From NCBI GenBank assembly GCA_021029095.1, contig JAJOHG010000016.1:659277-723276 (forward strand): DNA of 64,000 nt, in the 5' to 3' direction. Under the pieces are notes generated by a model. The model saw only the letters and a list, made by a program, of their open reading frames with translations, was not told where the DNA came from and did no database searches. The translations under genes and the position numbers were made by a program. Below, in pieces: positions 46,131-55,700 of this stretch (positions are counted from its first letter, which is position 1; the number at the start of each line of letters is the position of its first letter). This stretch comes from Phellopilus nigrolimitatus (Eukaryota > Basidiomycota > Agaricomycetes > Hymenochaetales > Hymenochaetaceae).

Positions 46131-46249
46131 TGTTAGGTATAACAAAACTGTGTTTGGTGTATTTTGTAGTCTTTACAATACTATTTTCTTGACTTATTCT
46201 TCTGTCTTCGTGTTCTGCGACCATCTGCTAAGCTGCACCGACATCATGT

Positions 46250-46790
46250 GCGGGAAAGAGCCTGAAAAAGAAAGTTAGAGACCCGGTTGTATAATAAATT
46301 AGAAATATGCACTAACCTTGCGCTGTCTGTGTTTTGTTGCTGCTTGCCGGACCTGGCACCGTCCGTGGCGAAGTCGTCTTGATTGCTGTCCGGCACAGCC
46401 CGAGGACAGCGACACGCGTCATCCTCGTCATGTCGATCTTCGTGCTTCGTCTCGACCTCTCGCCTTCTCGACTTCTCGACTACGGTCCGTATGTCGCTGT
46501 CTATTCGTAAGTTTTTTTTTTTTGTTCTTCAGGCCGTTAGTTTACTAATACGTAAACCATCCGTCTAGCGCGAGGATCATGCAGCAGCAACAGCAACAAC
46601 TTGACCTCGTCGCGTTGGTCGATCGAGACCGTCTTGCGCTGGCGAGCCCAAGCGCTTGAAGGAGCCGGAGAGAAGGGTTAAGACTTAGGTATGTGGCCAA
46701 AGCCGCTGGACGCCGGTGTGACGCTAACAAATACTTCATCGCCCCGAACCCATGTACCTTCTTTCCGCTCCCTCATCTATCTCTCTGTCA
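46250..46790 (+). repeat. Leader cassette, copy 9 (bidirectional)
   Basis: The minus-strand side has GTTAGTGCATATTTC...TTTTTCAG. The plus side has GCTGTCC/GGACAGC, a GTAAGTTTTTTT intron, the CAG/CAA start, LVDRDRLALASPSA-type codons, and a GTATGTGGCC...TTCATCG region. It ends with an exon whose last bases GTTGCAG abut RNA14. Confidence 0.7.
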
Positions 46791-48620
46791 GCCATACCTG
46801 CGCGCCGAGTTGCAGATAACAATAGCAAAAGCGTATGAATTCGCTCTGAAACATGTTGGCCAAGACAAGGACAGCAGCGACATCTGGGCAGAATACACTC
46901 AATTCGTCAAATCCGGAGAAGCAAGTTCAATCCGGGAAGAGCAGCAAAAGATGGACACTGTACGCAAGATTTATCAACGTGCTGCCCAAATTCCGCTCGA
47001 GAACGTCGAGATGCTATGGAAAAACTACGAAGCGTTTGAGAATAGTCTGAATAAAATAACCGTGCGTTGCTTTTTTCGAAACTGAGACGGCGTGGAAACG
47101 AGTTCTTGCAGGCCAAGAAGTTTTTGAAAGACTGTCCCCGGCGCACATGCAAGTTCGATCTAAGTTGCGTAATCTCCGACAGCATCTCGGGCAGCTCTTC
47201 TCTCCTGCGCATCCAACAAATGGCGCGCTCGCCGCGCTCAACCTGCCGCACAAGCCAACATGTTTCCAGAACGAACGCCCGCTTGCGGGCGCCTGGAAGC
47301 TGTACCTTAGGTGGGAAAGCAACCCGCCTGAGATCGAGGACAAGGCTGCGCTCACGACACGCCTGCATGTCGTGTACGTACCGTAAGGCGGTCGTCCGCA
47401 TGCGTTTCTTTAGCAAAATCTGGTTCATGGCGTATACATAGTTATCGGGCGCGGGGCGCGTCGACGAAGCACTCGCACTCCTCAAGGCCGGCATCGAAGC
47501 GAATCGGGCAAGTTTCCTTCTCAACTTTGCGCTCGCAGAATCGTACGAAATAGCCAAGAGCAACGTTGAGGTCCATGCGACATTCAACAGACTACTTCAG
47601 AGTATGCATGAAGACCTCGAGGGTCTCAAGGTGAAGTTTGATGATGAAGCCGCACGATCGCCGACATGGGATTCTGCGCCTGGGTCTGCTGGTACAGCTG
47701 CCGCTAGCGCTGGAGATGCGCGGAATGATGGCGGCCTCTCGAAAGCTTTGTTTGCCACCACGAAAACCATATCTTCCTCGTCTTCCCCGTCAGAAGTTCC
47801 GCCACATGCTGAAGAATTTCGTGAGACAGCAAGAGTACGGCCTGGTGTGCATCGTGTACATCTGCTTTGCGTTGCACGCGGAAGGTGTTGATGCAAGCCG
47901 GTATTCGGAAAAGCGAGAAAGGGCAAATGGAAGACCGGGAGATCTTCGAGTCCGCTGCGCTAATGGAATATCACGTCTCGAAGCAACTTGGTTTCGCCAA
48001 CAAGAGTTTCGGCTTGACGCACGCTCGCTTTCCTGAAGAGGTTGACTTCGCCGTGCGCTATTTGACGTTCTTGATGTCAGTGAATGATGAAAACAGTGCG
48101 TAAGATCTAACTGCTTCGTTCCATATGCTAACCTTCGTATTCAGATGCTCGTGCTTTGTTCGAAATCGCGACCGCGACGTTCAACTCCGACAAGGCCCGT
48201 GCGCTCTGGGAGCGCTGGGCGCGCTATGAGTATCAGTATGGGTACCTTGAAGTGGCTCTAAAACTCGAAAAATGAATGGCCGAAGCATTCCCTAAAGGTT
48301 TGCCACTCTCTACCTTTTCGTCTCCTATTTTTCATATATTTTGTTTCTGGCAGACCCACCGATCAAGTTGTTCGCTCAAAAGCACTCGTATGCAAAAATT
48401 GACGGCATCGCGAACCGTGATCTCGGCGTCTCACAGGCTCGCAAAGAAAAGGCCGCCAGAGAAAAGGCCGCAGCCGGGCTTTAGCTTCAGGACACGTTTC
48501 CCGCGATCAATGGAGGGACGCTGCCGTTTTCCGCGAGTCAGTCGCAAGTCTACGGGCCTGGCACCACTGACGTCGGTGGTCCGGGGGTGGGAGCTTTAGG
48601 CGCTCGTAATCCGTCGCGCA
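46790..48620 (+). pseudogene. RNA14: RNA14 (CstF-77) fragment
   Basis: RNA14 is the HAT-repeat scaffold of mRNA 3'-end cleavage factor IA. Segments in order: AKAYEFALKHVGQDKDSSDI, WAEYTQFVKSGEASSIREEQ, VRKIYQRAAQIPLENVEMLW, NYEAFENSLNKIT, LSPAHMQVRSKLRNLRQHLG (shifted frame), LAGAWKLYLRWESNPPEIED, AVVRMRFFSKIWFMAYT, DEALALLKAGIEANRASFLL, AESYEIAKSNVEVHATFNRL, QEYGLVCIVYICFALHAEGV, FESAALMEYHVSKQLGFANK, ATATFNSDKARALWERWARY, LEK followed by a stop, MAEAFPK, KLFAQKHSYAKIDGIANRDL. At least four exons retain splice sites. The first HAT repeats are replaced by the leader cassette; the end is cut by SEC61 at about 48640. Confidence 0.85.
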
Positions 48621-48689
48621 CGAGCGAGAGTGGAGGCGCGATAGAACGAAGGCTGGGATGCCACCTCAAGCGGTCGCGTGTCTTCTCGC

Positions 48690-49075
48690 CGCTGCGCTGC
48701 CGAGGTATAGGGACTGGGAACAAGAGCTCTGTTCGAAGACGTGGATCGAGGTGTCCGGCTCGGGTCTGTGCGACGTCGCGAAGCAGCTCAAGGACCAGCC
48801 ACCGGGAGGGTCCGGTGTACAAGGAATTGAAGCGTATTATCTCGACGGCGGCTGTCTTCGGTGGCGCCATCCTCGGCCTTCTCTCTATTGGCGCGGACCT
48901 CATGGGCGCTATTGGCAGCGGTACTGGTATACACATAGCCGTCACCTACAGCTGTGCGTCCCTTTCCCTTGTTTATTATCATGTTCTCTTACTTATCGCA
49001 TTTTTAGACTGGGAAAGAGGCATTCGCGAGTCGAATAGCCCCGAGATGGCCGCGTTCGGTGATCTTCTGTGCTAT
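48690..49075 (+). pseudogene. SEC61: SEC61 alpha, C-terminal fragment 2
   Basis: In broken frames: [32 protein letters not shown] (shifted), [40 protein letters not shown], an intron (GTGCGTCCC...TTTTTAG) and [17 protein letters not shown]. It matches the fragment at 15722 and ends at the same join to the Dicer 3' flank, so the two arose by duplication after the join. Confidence 0.88.
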
Positions 49076-49410
49076 GTTTCGTTCTCATTACCGTTTCTTT
49101 CGCGGACGTGTGCGTGTACATACGGCTTGGTCCGATATGTTCTGCTGCGGTCTGAGTTCAGATTGCGTTCTGGCGGGCTACCGAGCGGCACTTCGAGTGG
49201 GATCGAGTTTCGGCTGGGGTAATATCAAAATTTGTACATGCACGCTGTTCCAGCCACGGATGCGCGCTTTGAAATTTGGGATATATATAATTTTTCCTGC
49301 TGTGGCTCTTTCGCTCCTTCGCTCACTTCATGATCTCCGAGAACGAATAACATAATAGTCGGATTATAGGTTGCAAGAATCGACAAGGACAAGTATGAAT
49401 CCTAATTTTA
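49076..49410 (-). repeat. Dicer-fragment 3' flank repeat, copy 4
   Basis: Fourth copy, with GTACATACGGCTTGGTCCG and GATATATATAATTTTTCC. Confidence 0.65.
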
Positions 49411-50040
49411 AATCCGACACTTCCCTGCCCACCCCATGTCGCGCGACACCGGATGCCGCACGTCCACTCCTTTGTGCACGACGCGACACAACACGAACAT
49501 CAGCCCTAGCTGCTCCAGCACACCGTGCACCGCTTCGAGTTCGCCGTTGCTGTCGAGGTACATGGCGCCCAGAAGACACCACGATGTCGCTGAGGAACGT
49601 GGGCGCCTAACCGCGCGAGTGCCGTGTACGGGAACGTGTGCCGCTCTCGAGTGCGCGTTCGATTTCTTCATTCCCTCGCTGGAAAAGCGCGAGTGCGTCG
49701 CGCTGATGATCCAGCAGCGCCCTGCTCGAGTGCAGCAGACACTGCATGAGATGCAGTGTGTCGTACCGAAGAGTGCACTGCAAGCGCGCGCGTGGCATCC
49801 CAGCACGGCATCGCTGCGTCGAGTACGATGTGCGTGCGCAGGTACACGAATGCGAGGAAATGCATATTGACGAGCGCTGCCTTGCACTCGTGCGTCTGCC
49901 AGGGTGTGTACGCGCCGCGTTGCGCGCCCGCATCTAAGCCTGCGCCGGGCTCGTGCGCTTGAAGGTAACAGTTTGTGAAATGGACTCTGGGTAAGAAAAC
50001 TGAACGGACGCACCTTTAAGCGGCTCAAGCGCAAAGATGG
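49411..50040 (-). pseudogene. Dicer-like RNase III fragment, copy 4
   Basis: The minus strand reads MHFLAFVYLRTHIVLDAAMP, a shifted RSSARRTRAF stretch, then LLGAMYLDSNGELEAVHGVL and EQLGLM. The FLSDI/VES stretch is out of frame (RRPRSSATSWCLLGAM in the continuous frame). At least two frameshifts. Same gene region as copies 1 and 3. Confidence 0.68.
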
Positions 50041-50069
50041 CCGAGGACCGCGTGAAGAGAGAAGTCGTC

Positions 50070-50590
50070 CATGCTGAGAAAAAAGCCTGTTAAAGAAAGT
50101 TAGAGGATGCTGCTGTAAAATAGAGTAAAAGTTTGCACTTGCACTGTTATGCTTGCGGACCTGGCACGCGCTGACTGTGATATCACTCAGTCACCAACTT
50201 GATCGCTGTCCGGCACAGCCCGAGGACATCGATGTGCGTCGTGCTTCGTGCTGTCTTCGTCTCGACGTCTCCAATTCTCGACTACGCTCCGCGTACCGCT
50301 GTCTAGTCGTAAGCTGTTTCTCTTTCTTCAATCCCTTAGTGTACTAATCTATAAACTATCTATCTAGGTACGAAAACCATGCCTCTGCAGCAAGCAGCAG
50401 CAGCAGCAGCAGCAACTTCGCCGCAACCTGTCGTACCGATCGATCGGGGCCATCTTGCGTTGGCGAGCCCAGTTGCTTGGAAGCGCCAGAGAGGACGGTT
50501 AGGTAAAGCAAAGGCATAGGTTAGTAGTGAAAACGTCTGAATGCGAGAGCGATGCTGACGACAGGATCAGCCCAGCACGCTCGTCCGCGC
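50070..50590 (+). repeat. Leader cassette, copy 10
   Basis: The minus-strand intron end (TTTAACAG) leads to the Dicer-like fragment. The plus side has GCTGTCC...GGACA, a GTAAGCTGTTTC intron with TACTAATCTATAAAC, the CAG tract, CAATCTTGCG-type codons, and a GTTAGTAGTGAAA...ATCAG second intron. Confidence 0.7.
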
Positions 50591-51950
50591 GCGTACGGTC
50601 ATCGGCCAGTCGGAGGCGCCCCTCTACTGCAGCGAGGCGTGCCGCAAGAAGGACCTCGAGTGGTCCTGGCCCGTGCCGATACCCAGCGCGCGAGAGATCC
50701 TAGAGCGCGACTAGAGCTCTGACCGCCTGAAATCAACGGATTCGACGCAACTTGCTACAAAGACAAATCCCATAGGAAGGAGAAGCGCGTCAGCATCGAT
50801 GCGCACCCGGCCAGCTTAACCCAGAACACGCATCTCCGCCTCCGCCTAGCCCCGTTCTGCTTCCTATCTTGCCCAACTCGTGGCGCGCGCCGAACTTGCG
50901 GGATCTCCGCGCGCTCGACGCTCTGCCTCGCCCGCTCCAACTCGGACACGAGCTCGAGCGCGACCGGTACGAGTTTCACTGCGAGCGCCAGCGCCGAGGA
51001 AGGGAGACCTGAGGAAGAGCGATCCGACGGCTTGTCGAATTTATACACAGATGCCTCTCCCTCAGCTGTCTTTGCATCCGCATCGCGCATCCGCGCCTGC
51101 GTCGGCGTCCCCGACCTCGAACTCCTCAGCAGATAAGCGCTCGCTTTTCGAGGGCGGCATCCTCATGGCCGCGAGACGTTTACAAATGATCTTCCGCTCG
51201 GGCGCGGCGGACGGCGAGCATGTGAAGGAGGAGAGGAGGCTGCGGGAGGAGCAGGTGAAGAAGGAGGAGGAGCGCAGGTGGGCCTGGGACCTCACGGGCG
51301 AGGCAGAGTGAGAAGCTCGTGCGAACAAGAGCGCGGAAAGTGGAGGCGAAACCCGAGGAGGTGGAGACGATCGACCCGGCTCGCTGGAGCGATTTGGTCT
51401 ACAATTACGGCGGCAACTCGAACCCGAGCGCGCCTGCGGGTGTCATCTCGACCCACCGTCGGCCCTCGACTGGCGCCGCCTCCGACCCACAGGCAAATGC
51501 GGGCAACACGGAAACAGTTCGTCGCCCGTTCGTTCGCGTGCCCGGCGCACCGACACGCACGCAAAGCGCGCTTGAACTCTATGCGAAGTACCCGTTTTTC
51601 GTGCGCACGCCGTCTTTGTCCTCCACAAGCCCCGCACCGCGCGCGAAGAGCAACGCGAGCCTCGCCACCAGCTACGCACCCGCGTTCTGCCTCGGCCTCG
51701 AAGTCCGCATCGACCAAGCCGGCGACCACATCAGTCAGCGACGACGCGCACTCGGGGAGAACGCGCTCACCCTTCCCGGCATTGATCCGGCACTATATGC
51801 GGGCAAGAGACGCGTATCCCCCGCCGTGTGCTCGCGAAGGGGGTGGAGAGGAACTACTCGTGCCTGACGTCCTTCTGCATCCTACGGTTAGCGCAAGCCC
51901 ACGTCGAGTTTCGTGGCGCCGGTGTCGCCGGCGCCGATGAGGCGCAGTGG
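50590..51950 (+). pseudogene. Fragment with YCSEAC motif, copy 2
   Basis: The order is APLYCSEACRKKDLEWSWPV, PSAREILERD followed by a stop, then RAPNLRDLRALD in a shifted frame, SADKRSLFEGGILMAARRLQ, a charged Glu/Arg helix (EERRLREEQVKKEEERRW), a frame change, ARWSDLVYNYGGNSNPSAPA and a Ser/Pro/Ala-rich end. It is longer than the copy at 15240. The YCSEAC motif suggests a small zinc-binding site of ECL1-like type, but I could not confirm the family. Confidence 0.3.
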
Positions 51951-51954
51951 CAGC

Positions 51955-52160
51955 GATTCCTATTAGCATGCGGCAGCGCGAAGCAGCAGTAGCCGCAGGA
52001 CCATCATCGATAACGACAACACCGTTCCCAGTGAATTATGCAGCTCCACGCCCACCGGCGCCTGCACCAGAGAGTTCTTCCGCTCCCTCCAACCTGGGCC
52101 TGAATGTGTTCTTGGAGGAGGAGTAGGCAACCATCCGCAATTGCTTGCCGGCTCTCGGGA
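51955..52160 (+). pseudogene. MUB1: MUB1/samB-like C-terminal scrap (copy 6)
   Basis: About 200 bases matching the MUB1 tail (NPGLNVFSAEEQ region, here LNVFLEEE followed by a stop), ending at GMSD, where the next MUB1 copy starts near its N-terminus. This gives a tail-to-head join of two MUB1 copies. Confidence 0.65.
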
Positions 52161-52164
52161 TGTC

Positions 52165-54835
52165 TGACTACAAATTGGGTGATCGGCCCGCCCATTGCCC
52201 ACGGCAGCAACGACGCCGACTACATCGCGCAGTAGCGCTTCGACGACTACGAAAACAACCTGAAGCTTTCGAAGCTACTATGTGCGAGTCGACCTTCGCG
52301 TTCCCTGCGCGGAACAGAGTTTGCGTGTGCGTCATGTCCCAATTGTACGTCTTCCCATCGCCGCTGCCGCTGCCGCCGCCGCCGCCATGACCGGCGCTGA
52401 CCGAGAAACTTGATTACAGCGCTTGATATCACGTCTCAACTCCTGTCCTCGACCCACTTACCCACATCACGTACCTCACTTCGACCTCGCCGCGCCCCGG
52501 AAGATTCTTACCTGCGATGGTGGCCTAGAGCGCCTTGTCCGCCTCCTGCGCGATTTTTGTCTCACCTCACCGCCGCCAGAGCACTCTCGACGTCGACCGC
52601 GATGCGCGCACCGTCACCGACACGAACGCGGCGGACGACGGCGTGTCTGATAGGATCGTGGCGCTCGAGCAAAATGTCAATGACGACTTGGCGATGGGCC
52701 TCGCCTGGCGCGCTCGGCGCGATCTATGCCACGCCGCGCACACTCGCGAATACCCTAACCCTCAATACCCGCAACATGACGTGCGAGCACCAAGGCCACG
52801 CGCACGGACGAGAGGACCTCACGTCGTGTACTGTCCTGGCAAGTTCACCCCATGCGCGCGCATGCACACCCGCCTGTGCGTGTCGCGATGCCTGTCGGCG
52901 CGAACGGCGCGAATGCGGCTCCAGCGTTGAGCTCGCCTGCTCGTGGCGCCGCGGCGAATCGAATTTCAACCCATTCAAGCGACGCGCTGTGCCGCTGCTG
53001 CTGCTGCTTCGCCTTCACCGGCAGCGGCGGGCCCCATCCTGTGTGCGACGCAGCGACACCACCGTCATAACCACCACCATCATCACGGTATGGAGGAGCC
53101 AGGTCCGTTCGCGAAGAGGACGTACTGCCTTCGCTGCAGCTCTTCGCTTATCGTGGCAGATACCCGCACGTACGCCAGGCGTTTCACAAGCCGCGCTGGG
53201 CAAGAGCGATGGTTGCGCGAGCACGCCGTCGACATCTACCGCGGCCGCTCGATCGAGGGATAACTCAAGCTGGAAAAAAGGCGCGTGGATTAGGACTAGC
53301 GCGACGACAAATGCGCGCTCAACCGCGTCGGCGGTGGTGGAGCTCAGGAAGGGCGGCTTCCTCAAGTCGCTGTCCGGGCGCGGGAAGGAGAAGGAGAAGG
53401 CCATCGCGATTTCCTCTGGCCTAACTCCGCCATCGCCTACCTCTCCGTCCAGCACCGCGTCGCCACGGATGACCAACGTGTTCTCGCTCGTCAAGCGCTT
53501 CACGTTTGGCCCAAGCCCAACGGAGAGTAGTTTACCGGCACCTTCGCCTTTCTTACCACCAGAACTCAGTATTGGGCGGGCATCATCATGCGCACTGCGT
53601 GCCGGAAGGACGAGAGCCGCGGCGGAATAAGACAGTGCGCTAACAGTACGTCTTTATTGTCATCACTTGTTACTTGTCTATTTACAAAGCCATCGACCTA
53701 TTCTAGTGCTTTGTGGCGAATGGGAGTCGTTCTCTGCAGGAGTTCGCCAAGTGCCTACGGTGCAGGAAGGCGAACTATTGCAGGAAGGAATGTCAGTCGC
53801 GTGGATGGAGCGGGGGTCGTAGGTTCTGGTGCAGTGCGCGCAAGGGCGACGACGTAGCCGAGGGCAGGTCGGGGGGTCGGACAGGAAGGTAACGGCGACA
53901 GCGCGGAAGGTGCGGTGGTTAATGTCGATGTTGGAAGTGGAAGTGGAAGCGGAAGCGGGTCGGGAGGGCGCACGGTGTCGACAGTTGCGCATGATAGGGT
54001 GGAGCGCCGGTTGGCGTGGGATAGAGGGCGCCAGCGACTTGCCTCTGCAGCCGCTGCCGCTCTTGCGGACATGCAACCTGTTGCAACTTTCTCGGTTGCT
54101 CGGAACAATAATACAACGGTGAGTTAACATTCAGTCAGTTTTCCGTTGAAATCTTAGTGACACATTTTGCTTTCGAACACAGACTACTTCGGAGTTCGCA
54201 AGGCCGCAAGGAGCAAGCGGGCATAGTCATGCTCGCGTTGCGGGTTTGCCCAGAGCCAACTCAAATACGAACGCGCCGGCAAGCCCTGTAACCTCGTTCT
54301 TTGGCCCGGGCAACACTCTCGGCTGTCCGCCAGCGACGAGCATGTCGATACCTATCGGTATGCGGCGGCACGCAGCAGCAGCAACAGCCGCAGCATGAGC
54401 GATAATGACAACACCGTTCCCGGTGAATCATGCAGTTCCACGCCCAATTGTGCCTACACCAGAGAGCGCCTCCCCTCCCGCCAACCCGGGGCTGAACGCG
54501 TTCTCTACGAAGGAACAGGCGACCATCTGCAGCTTCCTGTTGGCGGTAGGGATGTCTGAGGTGGAAGCGCTGGCGGACGACGGGGCGGGGTACGCCGCCG
54601 TGCTCGATGCGGATATCGAGGCACACATCGCGACGTTCGAACGCGGGCGGGCGGCAGAGAGGATACGGGCGGGCGAACGGGCGCTGCCGGACCGAATCCA
54701 GGCGCTTGAGGTGCGCGCACATCACCGTCGCGTTCGACGCGAGATGCTTCGGCTGCAGGTTCGAGTTCGGGTGCAGATGCGAATGAAAACGACATTCAGA
54801 GTCGGCGCTGGGAGATCTGCTGGGCCGCGTCGCCA
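52165..54835 (+). pseudogene. MUB1: MUB1/samB-like MYND protein, longest copy 3
   Basis: N-terminal ATMCESTFAFPARN and MSQLY, an intron, a shortened repeat domain (ILTCDGG, LERLVRLLRDF), His/Ser-rich middle, then TNVFSLVKRFTFGPSPTESS, LQYWAGIIMRTACRKDESRG (frame change) and GIRQCAN, an intron starting GTACGT at 53647, and the MYND finger QEFAKCLRCRKANYCRKECQ. The usual His before the last Cys (GHRFWC) is Arg here (GGRRFWCSA). The C-terminal tail has RTVSTVAHDRVERRLAWDRG, NPGLNAFSTKEQATICSFLL, VLDADIEAHIATFERGR. A deletion in the repeat domain and several frameshifts make it non-functional. Confidence 0.75.
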
Positions 54836-54849
54836 TACTGAGCGCGAAA

Positions 54850-55390
54850 GAGTCTGAAAACGAAGATTAGAGAGACTTTTGTATAATAGAATAGAAATCT
54901 GTATTTACCTTCCGCTGTGTTGTTTCTGCTTGTTAGACCTGGCACACTGATTTGAAGACGCCGAAGTTGTCTTGATCGCTGTCCGGCACAGCCCGAGGAC
55001 AGCGATGCGCGTCGTCCTCGTCATGTCGATCGTCAAGCTTCGTCTTCGTCTTCGTCTCGCCTTCTTGACTTCACTACGCATGTCCTTGTCTAATTGTAAG
55101 CTGTTTCTTTTTTTTCATACCTCTATCGTACTAATATGTTAACTTCTTATCTAGATGCGAAGACCTTGACTCGGCGGCGGTGGCAGCAGCAACAGCAGCA
55201 GCAGCAGCAACTTGGCCGCATCCTGATGTGTTGGTCAATCGCGGCCGTCTTCCGCTGGCGAGCCCAAACGATCGGAAGGGCTAGAGAGAGAGAGAGAGAG
55301 AGAGGGATAGATAAATCAAGGACTTAGGTATGTGCTCAACCGCTGAACACGAGCGCGACACTCACAAATGCTTCAGCGCCCGAACGCATG
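54850..55390 (+). repeat. Leader cassette, copy 11 (bidirectional)
   Basis: Minus-strand intron GTAAATACAG...TTTTCAG leads to a short exon fused to the MUB1 tail in antisense. The plus side has the GCTGTCC/GGACAGC hairpin, GTAAGCTGTTTC intron, CAG tract, and an (AG)n microsatellite (55285-55304). Confidence 0.7.
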
Positions 55391-55499
55391 CCCCTTCTCT
55401 CCGTGCCCCTTCGTCTATTTCTCTGTCCGTCAGACTGCGCGCCGCGTTTCAGAGAACGCGTCGGCGACGATCCTCAGCGCCCCAGGGCGCCATCTAGCA

Positions 55500-55700
55500 A
55501 CCCGTCATCCACGAGCAACCGGCCTCAGCCGCATCCCGTCGCGTTAGTTGATTGAGGCCGTCTTCTGCTGGCGAGCCGAGGCGCTTGGACGAGCTGAGAA
55601 GAGAGCGTTAAATAAATCGAAGATTTAGGTACGTAGTGAAAATGTCTGAACGCGAGCGCGATGCTGACGACTGCTTCAGCGCCTTGATCGCATGTCCTCC
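55500..55700 (+). repeat. Partial tandem copy of leader cassette 3' half
   Basis: Repeats the end of the cassette (CGTCTTCTGCTGGCGAGCC, GTACGTAGTGAAAATGTCTG, GACTGCTTCAGCGCC) just before KIN1 copy 4, with about 110 unrelated bases between it and copy 11. Confidence 0.6.

Noticed and set aside
55285..55304. Regulatory GAGA-type element
   Set aside because: A plain (AG)n microsatellite found in only one cassette copy.
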